Assembly: GCF_002025255.2 (NCBI RefSeq)
Contig: NZ_CP054587.1
Span: forward strand, 806,001-870,000
Length of the DNA stretch: 64,000 nt
Direction: 5' to 3'
Origin: Halolamina sp. CBA1230
GTDB lineage: Archaea > Halobacteriota > Halobacteria > Halobacteriales > Haloferacaceae
The position numbers and the translations under genes are program-made. The notes under the pieces were generated by a model. It ran no database searches. It was given only the letters and a program-made list of their open reading frames with translations, and was not told where the DNA came from. Shown one piece after another: positions 8,543 to 16,626 of this stretch (positions are counted from its first letter, which is position 1; each line of letters opens with the position of its first letter).

Positions 8543-9775
8543 TCACGGGTGCTCGTTCTCGCCGGTGCGTTCGACCGGCTCGACCGCGAACATCGCGAGC
8601 CCGGCGAGCGCCAGCAGCCCCGCACCGAGCAGGAACGATCGGCTCCACCCCAGCGTCGCCACGAGCACGCTCGTTGCCACGCCGCCGAAGACGCTGCCCC
8701 AGAGCTTCCCCGTGTACAGCACGGCGTAGTTCTCCGAGGAGTGGGCGGTGCCGTAGTACTCCCCGACAAGCCCCGGGAACACGGCGAACGCCGGGCTCCG
8801 GAAGAAGGCCGCGACGCCCACCATGAGGACGAACGCGGTGCCGAGCCCCTGCCCACCGCCCACGACCGCGCCGACGATCGAGAGGGCGCTCAGCAGCAGC
8901 GCGACGCCGACGGTTCGGGTCGGAGAGAAGCGGTCGGCCGCCCCGCCGCCGGCGATCACGCCGGCGCTGTCCCCGAGCGCGATGGTCGAGGCCGCGGCGG
9001 TCGCGGCCGCCGCCGAGAGGCCGAGCCCGTCCGCGAACGCGATCGCCTTCTCGACCAGCATCAGGCCGACGCCGTTGAGGACCGCGAACACGACGTACAG
9101 CACCCAGAACTGCCACGTCCGAACCGCGTCGCGCCAGCCGTACTGCGGGCCCCGGTGATCGACCCCAGTCGTCGAATCACCGTTCGCGTCCGGGCCGTAC
9201 GTCTCGGGGTCCCGGACCACGAGCGCCGCGGCGATGCAGGAGACGGCTACGATACCGCCGAGCACGAGCACGCTGGCCTCGAAACTTCCGGCGACGCCGC
9301 CCCTGATCGCCGGGATGAGCGCGACGCTCAGGCCGCTGTACGTCATCGTCACGATCCCCGTCGCGAGGCCGCGGCGCTCGTCGAACCACTTCACCGGAGT
9401 GTTGATCGCGACGGTGTACACCGTCCCCGCGCCTGCTCCGCCGACGACGATGCCGCCCGCCGCGACCGCGGGCGTCGACGCCACCGCGAACACGCCGTAG
9501 CCGGCCGTGATCAGGAGGCCGCCCACGAACAGCGGGACGCGCGGCCCGTAGCGGTCCCGGATCCAGCCGGCGGGGAACTGCGACAGCGTCTGGGCGACGA
9601 TCAGCAGCGTGAACAGCGTGCCGAGCGTCGCCTCCGAGGCGCCGACCTGTGCGCCCAGCGGCCCACGGATCGACGACCAGACGAACTGGTAGGTGCCGGC
9701 GGCGCCCATCGCGAGCGCGCCGACGACCACCAGCCACCACCGCGAGAACGGGAGCGCGTCGTCGGCGACGGCCAT
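8543..9775 (-). CDS. MFS transporter, OFA (oxalate/formate antiporter) type
   Basis: A 410-residue carrier with twelve predicted membrane helices. The N-terminus (RWWLVVVGALAMGAAGTYQF) and the loop after TM2, QFPAGWIRDRYGPR, are typical of the OFA subfamily of major facilitator transporters, as is KWFDERRGLATGI in the middle of the protein. Its ATG overlaps the stop of the nucleoside hydrolase gene by four bases, so both are made from one mRNA. OFA members carry carboxylates, but the neighbour hints at a nucleoside-related substrate. That is inference from context only. Confidence 0.88.
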   Translation of the reverse strand: MAVADDALPFSRWWLVVVGALAMGAAGTYQFVWSSIRGPLGAQVGASEATLGTLFTLLIVAQTLSQFPAGWIRDRYGPRVPLFVGGLLITAGYGVFAVASTPAVAAGGIVVGGAGAGTVYTVAINTPVKWFDERRGLATGIVTMTYSGLSVALIPAIRGGVAGSFEASVLVLGGIVAVSCIAAALVVRDPETYGPDANGDSTTGVDHRGPQYGWRDAVRTWQFWVLYVVFAVLNGVGLMLVEKAIAFADGLGLSAAAATAAASTIALGDSAGVIAGGGAADRFSPTRTVGVALLLSALSIVGAVVGGGQGLGTAFVLMVGVAAFFRSPAFAVFPGLVGEYYGTAHSSENYAVLYTGKLWGSVFGGVATSVLVATLGWSRSFLLGAGLLALAGLAMFAVEPVERTGENEHP

Positions 9776-10686
9776 CAGACCAGCCGGGAGAGCCGCTCAC
9801 CCAGGAGCGACCGGAACCGCTCCACGTCCACGTCGACGGCAACCCGAGCGGTTCGTTCGGCGTCGGTGACGCCGTACTCGTCGAACATCACCGCCCCGCG
9901 GGCGTCGCCGTCGTCGACGAACACGTCGGTCGGCGCCGACTCGTAGCTCAGCACGTCCGCGAACAGGTCCGCGACCACGAGCGCGTCGTGCTGTGCGGAG
10001 TGCTCCAGGCCGACGCCCTCGCGCACCCAGTCGGGGTAGTAGTCGAGCCACTCGCGGATCGTCTCCGCGGTGCCGGAGTCGCCGTCGACGACGCCCGGCG
10101 GCACCTGCGCGCGGTGGGTGACGTTCAGCCCCGCGATACGCGGGTTCGCGTCCCAGACAACCCGCCTGGCGGCCGCTGGGTCGGAGTAGAAGTTCGCTTC
10201 CGCCATCGGCGTCCGGTTGCCCGTGGCGCGGATCGTACCGCCCATCACGGCCACCTCGTCGAGGCGCTCGGGGAGGTCGGGGTCGCCCATCAGCGCGACC
10301 GCGACGTTCGTCAGCGGCCCCAGCCCCACGAGCGTCAGATCGTCGTGTTCGGTCGCCTGCTCGCGGATGAACGCCGGCGCGTCGGTCGACACTGGCTCGG
10401 CAGTCGGTTCGGGCAGGTCGCCGGTGATCCCGCCCTCGCCGTGGATATCCTCGGCGGTTTTGAGTTCGTGTGCCAGCGGCCGGCCACAGCCGGCGGCGAC
10501 GGGCACGTCGGTCCGGCCGAACAGCGTCAGCACGGCCAGCGCGTTCCGTGTGGCGTTGTCGACGGTCGTGTTGCCGGCGACCGTCGTCACGCCGACTACG
10601 TCGAGTTCGTCGCTCGCGAGCGCCAACCCCAGCGCGACGGCGTCGTCACAGCCCGGGTCGACGTCGAGCAGCACCTTCCGTGACAT
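9775..10686 (-). CDS. Inosine/uridine-preferring nucleoside hydrolase
   Basis: A 303-residue enzyme of the IUNH family that cleaves the N-glycosidic bond of ribonucleosides to base and ribose. The Ca2+-binding motif DVDPGCDDA is at residues 8-16 (Asp8, Asp10, Asp14, Asp15), followed by VVGVTTVAGN. Later conserved stretches include LVGLGPLTNVAVAL, VMGG and EANFYSDPAAAR, and an AQHDALVVADLF region carries the catalytic His/Asp. Start chosen at MSRKVLLDVDPG. First gene of a two-gene operon with the MFS carrier, suggesting nucleoside salvage coupled to transport. Confidence 0.92.
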   Translation of the reverse strand: MSRKVLLDVDPGCDDAVALGLALASDELDVVGVTTVAGNTTVDNATRNALAVLTLFGRTDVPVAAGCGRPLAHELKTAEDIHGEGGITGDLPEPTAEPVSTDAPAFIREQATEHDDLTLVGLGPLTNVAVALMGDPDLPERLDEVAVMGGTIRATGNRTPMAEANFYSDPAAARRVVWDANPRIAGLNVTHRAQVPPGVVDGDSGTAETIREWLDYYPDWVREGVGLEHSAQHDALVVADLFADVLSYESAPTDVFVDDGDARGAVMFDEYGVTDAERTARVAVDVDVERFRSLLGERLSRLV

Positions 10687-10725
10687 GGCCCCCCGTTCTG
10701 GCCCGCCCCGCAAATACCCCTCGAC

Positions 10726-11514
10726 TCAGAGGATCTGCCAGCCGCCGTCGACGTGGAGCAGTTCGCCCGTCACATACTCCGCGCCGTCGCTCGCGAGGAA
10801 CACTGCCGCGGGCGCCACGTCGGTCGGGAAGCCGGCCCGACCCAGCGGGACGGGCTTGAGGAACTCGTTCTCCTCGGCGCCCTCCTGTGCTTCCTCGGTC
10901 CAGCCGTCGAGAAACTCCGTCGCGATCTGGCCCGGAGCGACGGCGTTGACGCGGATGTCGTGTTCGGCGAGTTCGAGCGCTGAGCCGCGGGTGATCATCC
11001 GGATCGCCCCCTTCGTGGAGTCGTACTGCACCTGCCCGAACTGGGCGACGTTGGAGCTGATCGAGGCGGTGTTGACGATGCTGCCCGCGACGCCGCGGTC
11101 GATCATGTCGTTGGCGGCGATCTGGGTGCCGAAGAACACGCCCTTGGCGTTGACCGCGTGGATGCGGTCGAACTCGTCCTCGGTGATCTCCCGCATCGGC
11201 CCGCCGATGTAGAGGCCGGCGTTGTTCACCATCACGTCGACGCCGCCGTACTCCCGGGCGGCCTCGACCGCCACTTCGAGGTCTTCGGGCTCGGAGACGT
11301 CGGTCTCGACGAACGCGGCGGTGCCGCCGTCGGCCTCGATGCGCTCGTGGGTCGGCTCGTCGGCGTCGCGATCCTTCGGCGCCGGGTCGAGGTCGGCGTT
11401 GATCACCGTCGCGCCCGCGTCCGCGAACTCGAGCGCGATCGCGCGGCCGATACCCGAACTGCCGCCGGTGACGATCACCGTCTCGTCGGTGAAGTCGTAC
11501 TGGACAGTGCCCAT
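10726..11514 (-). CDS. Short-chain dehydrogenase/reductase (SDR)
   Basis: A 262-residue classical SDR. Cofactor motif TGGSSGIG is at residues 16-23, NNAG at 97-100, and the catalytic Ser region (NTASISS) plus Tyr164-xxx-Lys168 (YDSTK) are intact. Asp41 after beta2 (INADLD) suggests NAD(H) preference. The C-terminus (LASDGAEYVTGELLHVDGGW) is standard for the family. Substrate unknown; similar proteins act as 3-oxoacyl-ACP, glucose or polyol dehydrogenases. I used the ATG before GTVQYDF; the frame extends 22 codons further but without family similarity. Confidence 0.9.
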   Translation of the reverse strand: MGTVQYDFTDETVIVTGGSSGIGRAIALEFADAGATVINADLDPAPKDRDADEPTHERIEADGGTAAFVETDVSEPEDLEVAVEAAREYGGVDVMVNNAGLYIGGPMREITEDEFDRIHAVNAKGVFFGTQIAANDMIDRGVAGSIVNTASISSNVAQFGQVQYDSTKGAIRMITRGSALELAEHDIRVNAVAPGQIATEFLDGWTEEAQEGAEENEFLKPVPLGRAGFPTDVAPAAVFLASDGAEYVTGELLHVDGGWQIL

Positions 11515-11554
11515 GTTCGGGGCGACGGCCGAACCGCACTTAACGGTAATTAGT

Positions 11555-11605
<51 letters not shown>

Positions 11606-11616
11606 CGCAGTAGGGA

Positions 11617-11681
11617 GGGGATACAGCGTCCCCAGAAATCGGAGATTTCTGATGTGCGAACGAGACGCGCCGCGTCTCGTT
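11617..11681 (+). repeat. Triple-hairpin block in the left end of the IS element
   Basis: Three consecutive inverted repeats occur: GGGGA/TCCCC at 11617-11621/11629-11633, AGAAATC/GATTTCT at 11634-11640/11644-11650, and an 11-base perfect arm AACGAGACGCG/CGCGTCTCGTT at 11659-11669/11671-11681. The last two hairpins recur, with compensating base changes, at 27751-27798. They lie upstream of the DUF2080/tnpB promoter region and are probably structural ends of the element. Confidence 0.7.
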
Positions 11682-11768
11682 AACGCCGCACAGTTCTCAA
11701 ACACGTTTGCCGCTCGGGCCACAGGCCCACCGCTATCTTTATGTATATCTATAGTCTATACATCGGTG

Positions 11769-11915
11769 ATGGATAGATTTGAAATCGAAGGCGAGGAAGT
11801 CCTCGATGGAACCGCAAAACCGTCGGGGAATAGCGCCCACGTCATCGTTCCCAAACGCTGGCGCGGAGCCGACGTGAAAGTTGTCCGCGTCTCAGACCCC
11901 GGCTCAGACGAATAG
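11769..11915 (+). CDS. DUF2080 family transposase-associated protein
   Basis: A 48-residue protein beginning MDRFEIEGEEVLDG and ending with the PSGNSAHVIVPKRWRG motif seen in small proteins encoded directly before tnpB in haloarchaeal IS1341-type elements. The VPKRW core resembles an AbrB/SpoVT-like half-domain, so DNA binding is plausible. Three bases separate its stop from the tnpB start, so translation is coupled. An A/T-rich stretch (TTTATGTATATCTATAG) lies about 20-35 bases upstream as a promoter. Its exact role is unknown. Confidence 0.85.
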   Translation: MDRFEIEGEEVLDGTAKPSGNSAHVIVPKRWRGADVKVVRVSDPGSDE

Positions 11916-11918
11916 ACC

Positions 11919-13148
11919 ATGCACTACAACTACAGGTATCGGCTCGACCCACCGGAAGCCCTCAAAGAGGAGCTTCTGCACCACGTCGATACTTGTAGGC
12001 AACTCTACAACCACGTTCTCCACCTACTCAATGAGGCAGACGACATCCCAGCACGCTACAAGGTACAGGGACAACTCCCCGACCTCAAGTCGTGGTGGGA
12101 TGACCTCGGAGACGTTCACTCAAAAGTCCTCCAGATGGTCGTCAAGCGCGTCTACGACAACCTCTCAACGCTCAAAGCACAGAGGGAGAACGGGCATGCC
12201 GTGGGAATGCTCAAGTGGAAATCACCCCGGGAGTACCGATCTATCACCTACAACCAGTCCGGCTTCGAACTCAAGAAAACGAGTGGTCGGCCGACGTTGT
12301 GGTTGAGCAAGATCGGCGACATCCCGATCCACCTCCACCGAGACGTCCCCGAGAACGCGTCCATCAAGCAGGTCACGGTCAAGCAGGAACCCACGGGCGA
12401 GTGGCACGCCACGTTCGGCATCGACATGGACGAAGCCGCACCCGAGAAACCCGACAATCCAGAGGAGGTCGTCGGCATCGACTTGGGGATTCTCAAGTAC
12501 ACCCACGACACCGACGGCTGCGCCATCGAGAGCCCCGACTTCAGCGAGGAGCGTGAGCGACTCGAACGCGCTCAACGCGACCTTTCACGCAAGGAACACG
12601 GCTCTGCGAATTGGGAGAAACAACGGCAAGTCGTGGCCGAACGCTACGCCGACCTGAAGCGGAAGCGTCGGGACTTCCTTCACAAGTTGTCGAACTACTA
12701 CGCGAGTGAATACGATTTGGTGGCGGTCGAGGACTTGGACGCGAAGGAACTGGTCGAACTCCCCGGCAACTCGCGGAACCGTGCGGGTGCGGCGTGGGGG
12801 ACGTTCCTGCGAATGCTCGAATACAAATGCCAACGCGAAGGAACACACTTCGTCGCTGTTAATCCGAAAGACACGACGAAGGAGTGTGCATCCTGCGGTG
12901 TCAAGACGGACAATCCACTGTGGGTTCGTGAACACTCGTGTCCCTCGTGTGGGTTCGAGGCAGATAGGGACGCGAACGCGGCGTGGAATATTCTTTCTCG
13001 GGGTTTCGAAGATGTAGGAGTGGTTCACTCCGAATCAACGCCTGTGGAGACTGCGCTCCCTGCGGACACCGTTGTGTCTGCAAAGCGCGTCGTGGAAACA
13101 GGAAGCCCCACCCTCAAGAAGCGAACGGCGCAAGCCGTGAGCGAGTAG
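11919..13148 (+). CDS. tnpB: RNA-guided endonuclease TnpB (IS1341 type)
   Basis: A 409-residue TnpB. The RuvC-like nuclease triad is intact: Asp188 (VVGIDLG), Glu271 (VAVEDLD) and Asp351 (ADRDANAAWNI). The zinc finger between them has Cys323-x2-Cys326 and Cys341-x2-Cys344. TnpB proteins are guided by an RNA made from the element's 3' end and cut DNA next to a transposon-associated motif, which favours element retention; they are the ancestors of Cas12. No internal stop or frameshift is seen, so it may be active. Codon use is less GC-rich than the flanking chromosome, as expected of a mobile gene. Confidence 0.93.
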   Translation: MHYNYRYRLDPPEALKEELLHHVDTCRQLYNHVLHLLNEADDIPARYKVQGQLPDLKSWWDDLGDVHSKVLQMVVKRVYDNLSTLKAQRENGHAVGMLKWKSPREYRSITYNQSGFELKKTSGRPTLWLSKIGDIPIHLHRDVPENASIKQVTVKQEPTGEWHATFGIDMDEAAPEKPDNPEEVVGIDLGILKYTHDTDGCAIESPDFSEERERLERAQRDLSRKEHGSANWEKQRQVVAERYADLKRKRRDFLHKLSNYYASEYDLVAVEDLDAKELVELPGNSRNRAGAAWGTFLRMLEYKCQREGTHFVAVNPKDTTKECASCGVKTDNPLWVREHSCPSCGFEADRDANAAWNILSRGFEDVGVVHSESTPVETALPADTVVSAKRVVETGSPTLKKRTAQAVSE

Positions 13149-13165
13149 GGTGTGGGGTAGTTCAC
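12985..13165 (+). ncRNA. Putative TnpB guide RNA (omega/reRNA, sense-overlapping)
   Basis: In known IS200/IS605 elements the guide RNA is transcribed from the 3' end of tnpB and ends at the right end of the element. Sense overlapping transcripts of this kind have been reported from haloarchaeal tnpB genes. Here the last 160 bases of tnpB plus the TAGGGTGTGGGGTAGTTCAC tail occupy the expected place. Boundaries are guesses, and no structure was computed. Confidence 0.35.
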
Positions 13166-13243
13166 TTCCCGACGCGTTCGGAACACGGCGCCGCGAACCG
13201 CGACGCGCCCAAGAGCTATCGGCGCGGACGCCCACACACCGCT

Positions 13244-13525
13244 GTGACCCGCCACGTGACCCGGGAGAAGCACTCCCCGACGTATCTCGACGAGGAGGAT
13301 ATCGACCCCGAGAAGGGCGACATCGCGGTCTGTCGCTGCGGGCTCAGCGACGAGCACCCGTTCTGTGACGGCTCCCACCGCCGAACCGAGAACGAAGGCG
13401 ACGGCGTCTACTGCTACGTCGACGGCGAACGACGCGAGATCGCGAGCATCACGTTCGCGGACGGGGAGACGATCGAGTACGGGGAGGCGGATGGGACGGA
13501 CGCCGACGGCGAGAGGGACGACTGA
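13244..13525 (+). CDS. CDGSH iron-sulfur domain protein
   Basis: A 93-residue protein with the motif CRCGLSDEHPFCDGSH, which fits C-x-C-x2-S-x3-P-x-C-D-G-S-H. Three Cys and one His ligate a [2Fe-2S] cluster in the mitoNEET/CISD family. The GTG start at 13244 gives a protein of normal size for single-CDGSH archaeal proteins; the upstream frame runs back through the tnpB gene and is not coding. The C-terminus is acidic (EADGTDADGERDD). The role of these proteins in archaea is unknown, though redox or cluster transfer is likely. Confidence 0.88.
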   Translation: MTRHVTREKHSPTYLDEEDIDPEKGDIAVCRCGLSDEHPFCDGSHRRTENEGDGVYCYVDGERREIASITFADGETIEYGEADGTDADGERDD

Positions 13526-13571
13526 CACCTCGGCCGAGTGCTTTAGGGCGATGGGGCGAACAGCCACCCGT

Positions 13572-14063
13572 GTGTACCGCACCGGCCATCTCGGCGTGTC
13601 GATGCTGGTGTTCGCCCCGATCGGCTACCTGCTCGTCGCGGCCGGCGAGCCGCTGGCGGCGCTCGTCACCGGCGGCGCGATGCTCTGGCTGGCGATGCTA
13701 CCCGACGTCGACCACCGGATCCCGGGGATCCCCCACCGCGGGCCGACCCACTCGCTGCTGTTCGCCGCGCTCGTGGGCGGCGCGTTCGCCGGCGCGGGCG
13801 CGCTGCTGGCCGACGGCATGGGGACGGTCGACCGCGCGCGGCTCTCGCTGTTCGGCTTCTTCGTCGGGTCCCTCAGCGTCGGCTCCCACCTGCTCGGCGA
13901 CGTGCTCACGCCCGCGGGCGTGAACCTGTTCTGGCCGTGGGGGCGGGAGTTCAGCCTCTACGTCACCCGCGCGGACAGTACGATCGCGAACTGGGGACTG
14001 TTCCTGCTCGGGGTCTTCGCGGTCGCCGCCGCGGGCGTGCTGGCGGTTCAGGGGCTGCCCTGA
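13572..14063 (+). CDS. Membrane-bound metal-dependent hydrolase-like protein (DUF457/YdjM type)
   Basis: A 163-residue membrane protein with about four spans. It carries LAMLPDVDHRIPGIPHRGPTHS, in which the D-x-D-H and H-R-G-x-T-H-S clusters match the YdjM/DUF457 family of predicted membrane metallohydrolases. A further H-L-x-G-D motif follows (SHLLGDVLTPAGV). An in-frame ATG exists at 13551, but a TTTAG box 27 bases before the GTG at 13572 favours the GTG as a leaderless start. The 3' end overlaps the convergent GNAT gene by 16 bases. Confidence 0.8.
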   Translation: MYRTGHLGVSMLVFAPIGYLLVAAGEPLAALVTGGAMLWLAMLPDVDHRIPGIPHRGPTHSLLFAALVGGAFAGAGALLADGMGTVDRARLSLFGFFVGSLSVGSHLLGDVLTPAGVNLFWPWGREFSLYVTRADSTIANWGLFLLGVFAVAAAGVLAVQGLP

Positions 14064-14782
14064 TCGAGCACGAGCACCGCGCCCGTCGCCCAGCGCTCGT
14101 ACCCCAGCGACGCCGCGAGCGCGACCGACGCCGAGTCCGAGTCGAGCGTCCGGTAGCGCACCACCGTGTCGCGGTCGACGTCGAACGCGGTCGCGGTGAT
14201 CTTCGAGGCGACCTCGCGCCCGTACCCCTGTCCACGGTGCTCGGGGTCGACGACGACCCCCACGTCCGGGAACGGCAGATGGGTCAGCGTCGCGACCGCG
14301 ATCAGGTTGTCGTCCCGGAACAGCCCCGCCGTCTGGCCCGGGCGGAACACCGGCGACGCGCGCGCCCACTCGTCCTCGGTGACGCGCTCCTGCAGGCGAT
14401 CGAACGCGTCCCGGTCGGCGCCGACGAGCAGGCGGGCGTCGGTGTCGGCCGGCGAGAACGACGGCTCGTCGACGTAGCCCAGGAAGTAGGGGCCGTGGAC
14501 GGCGTCGACGCCCGCGTCGTGGTCGGTCAGCGCGCGCTCGACCACCTCAGTTGCGGGCAGCTCCGCATCCGCGAGCGCCTCGCGATGGGTGTCGAGCGCG
14601 TCCCTGACAGTCTCGGGCGCGGCGACGACGAGCGTCTCCCCGCGACGGACCAGTCGGATCGTCCCCTCGTTGGGGTTCGTCGTGACCGTGACGCCGGGGT
14701 CCGCGAACGCCCCGGGCGCACAGTCCAGTCGCTCGGCCCAGTGGCGGGCGATCCGATCGTCCGTGTCGGGCGCGAGCGTCAT
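14048..14782 (-). CDS. GNAT family N-acetyltransferase
   Basis: A 244-residue protein. The C-terminal half is a GNAT fold with the acetyl-CoA pyrophosphate-binding motif VVDPEHRGQGYGREV (Q/R-x2-G-x-G/A) and the downstream S-x-x-L-A-x-L-G-Y-E segment. The N-terminal half (about 120 residues) is a degenerate GNAT-like or GCN5-related extension, as in FR47-type proteins. The substrate is unknown. It ends inside the convergent membrane-protein gene, an overlap of 16 bases. Confidence 0.85.
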   Translation of the reverse strand: MTLAPDTDDRIARHWAERLDCAPGAFADPGVTVTTNPNEGTIRLVRRGETLVVAAPETVRDALDTHREALADAELPATEVVERALTDHDAGVDAVHGPYFLGYVDEPSFSPADTDARLLVGADRDAFDRLQERVTEDEWARASPVFRPGQTAGLFRDDNLIAVATLTHLPFPDVGVVVDPEHRGQGYGREVASKITATAFDVDRDTVVRYRTLDSDSASVALAASLGYERWATGAVLVLDQGSP

Positions 14783-14822
14783 CGTTCGACGTGTCGGACC
14801 GCCAGCGGGAAAGTCCCGTGGC

Positions 14823-15923
14823 TCAATCGTCGCCCAGCGAGGGCTGCCCGGTAGCGCCGGCCGCGGCGTCGGCGGCGCCGTTCACGAGGGTCACGTCGAG
14901 CTTGCTGAACGGGATCTCGATGCCGAGGTCGGTCAGGCGGCCGTAGATGCCGCGGTTGAGTTCGTGGGTCGCCTTCGACCCGCGGACGGGGCTCCGGACC
15001 CAGCAGAGCAGTTCGTACTCCAGCGCGGAGTCGCCGAACGCGCGAAACCGCATCCGCGGCTTGGGCGAGTCGAGCACCAGAGATTCCGCCTCGGCGACGC
15101 CGACGACGGCCGCCTCGAACGCGTCGATGTCGGTGCCGTACGCCACGCCGATCGGGACGCGGATCCGTTTGCGGCTCCCGGGCGCGGACTCGTTGACGAT
15201 CTTCGCGGCGTTGAGCACGGCGTTGGGGACGGTCACCAGCACCTCGTCGCGGGTCTGGAGCGTCGTCGAGCGGACGCCGACCTTGACGACCGTCCCCTTC
15301 TCGCCGGAGTCGAGCACGACGAAATCGCCGATCTTGTACGTGTCGTCGAAGTACAGCGCGATCCCCCCGAAGAAGTTCGCGACGGTGTCCTTCGCGGCGA
15401 ACCCGATGGTGATGCCCGCGATGCCCGCGCCGGCGAGCAGCGGCGTCACGTCGATGCGCCAGATCGAGAGGATCGCGGCGGCGGCGGCGACGATGACGAT
15501 CAGCGTCCAGACGTTCGAGAACACCGGCGCGAAGTCGAACCGCGGGCCGGCGTCCTGCACGGCGTCGACCGCGCGGTTGACGATGGCGTTCAGCGCCCAC
15601 GCCCAGACCACCACCAGCACCGAGAGCGCCGGGCGGCTGAACAGCGCGTCGCGGGTCGCGGCGTCGACGGCGAGCGCGTCGAGCACCCCCCCGTCGCCCG
15701 TCAGCAGGAACACCCCCGCCAGCGCCGCCGAGACCACGAGCGGGAGCCGGAGCTCCTCGAACACGATGTCGTCCAGCGCGTTCTCCGTCGAGCGGCCGAG
15801 CCGCCGCAGGAGCCGGACCACGACGCGCTCGACGACGACGGCGGCGACGAGGCTGCTCACGAGGACCGCGACGAGTGCGAGCATGGGTGGCAGCGCGTCC
15901 AGCGCCGACGTGACAGCGTTCAT
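14823..15923 (-). CDS. Mechanosensitive ion channel, MscS family
   Basis: A 366-residue protein with four N-terminal membrane segments and the MscS pore/beta domain. The pore-lining helix LLAGAGIAGITIGFAAKDT is followed by NFFGGIALYFDDTYKIGDFV and VVKVGVRSTTLQTRDEVLVT, all hallmarks of MscS. The C-terminal alpha/beta domain contains the YELLCWVRSP segment. It opens under membrane tension and releases osmolytes, useful on hypo-osmotic shock in a halophile. The gene is monocistronic by spacing (41 bases to the GNAT start). Confidence 0.92.
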   Translation of the reverse strand: MNAVTSALDALPPMLALVAVLVSSLVAAVVVERVVVRLLRRLGRSTENALDDIVFEELRLPLVVSAALAGVFLLTGDGGVLDALAVDAATRDALFSRPALSVLVVVWAWALNAIVNRAVDAVQDAGPRFDFAPVFSNVWTLIVIVAAAAAILSIWRIDVTPLLAGAGIAGITIGFAAKDTVANFFGGIALYFDDTYKIGDFVVLDSGEKGTVVKVGVRSTTLQTRDEVLVTVPNAVLNAAKIVNESAPGSRKRIRVPIGVAYGTDIDAFEAAVVGVAEAESLVLDSPKPRMRFRAFGDSALEYELLCWVRSPVRGSKATHELNRGIYGRLTDLGIEIPFSKLDVTLVNGAADAAAGATGQPSLGDD

Positions 15924-16023
15924 GAGACTCAGAGGCGGCAGGGTAGCTTAACCGTTTCTCGCGGGCGAACGCCTGCTCGCGGATCCGCACGGCTTGAAGT
16001 GGTCGCCCGCCCAACCCCCGGCG

Positions 16024-16605
16024 ATGGCCGACCCCGAACTCGACGACGACGCGATGACCCGTTTCGAGGTACCCGACTTCGAGGACCTGCCCGAGGACCT
16101 CCAGGACCGCATCGCCGAGGAGACCGAGGAGGCCGGGTTCACGCCCAACGTGTTCTCCGCGTTCGCGTACAAGCCGAGCCACTTCCGCGCCTTCTTCGAG
16201 TTCCACGACGCGCTGGTCGACGACACGGCGCTGGACCGCGAGGAGGTGGAGATGATCGTCGTCGCCGTCTCCGGCCGGAACCACTGCTACTACTGCAACG
16301 TCGCCCACGGCGCGCTGCTGCGCATCTACTCGGGGAACCCCGAACTCGCGGACCAGTTGGTCGCGAACTACCGCCAGGCCGACGTGAGCGAGAAGCGGAT
16401 GGCGATGCTCGACGTGGCCGTGAAACTGACCGAACACCCAGACCGCGTGACCGAGGCCGACCTCGAACGCCTCGCGGAGGTCGGGTACAGCCCCGAGGCG
16501 ATGTGGGAGATCGCCGCCGTGACCGCCTTCTTCAACCTCAGCAACCGGATGGCGATGTTCGCGGACATGCGACCCAACGAGGAGTTCCACACGATGGGGC
16601 GTTGA
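16024..16605 (+). CDS. AhpD-like peroxidase-related protein (carboxymuconolactone decarboxylase family)
   Basis: A 193-residue helical protein. The CMD/AhpD core contains the redox motif Cys88-Tyr-Tyr-Cys91 followed by NVAH95, plus an upstream Glu in the EEVEMIVVAVSGRNHC segment. This matches the uncharacterised peroxidase-related branch, in which the two cysteines and the histidine relay electrons to peroxides. The N-terminus (TRFEVPDFEDLPEDLQDRI) and LSNRMA near the end are characteristic. I chose the ATG before ADPELDDD; ten upstream codons in frame look non-coding. Confidence 0.88.
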   Translation: MADPELDDDAMTRFEVPDFEDLPEDLQDRIAEETEEAGFTPNVFSAFAYKPSHFRAFFEFHDALVDDTALDREEVEMIVVAVSGRNHCYYCNVAHGALLRIYSGNPELADQLVANYRQADVSEKRMAMLDVAVKLTEHPDRVTEADLERLAEVGYSPEAMWEIAAVTAFFNLSNRMAMFADMRPNEEFHTMGR

Positions 16606-16626
16606 ACGGTTTCGTTCGCGGGCGCC

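Noticed and set aside
14779-16590. A 603-codon minus-strand frame covering mscS
   Set aside because: Same strand as MscS but a different frame; the MscS frame carries all the motifs.
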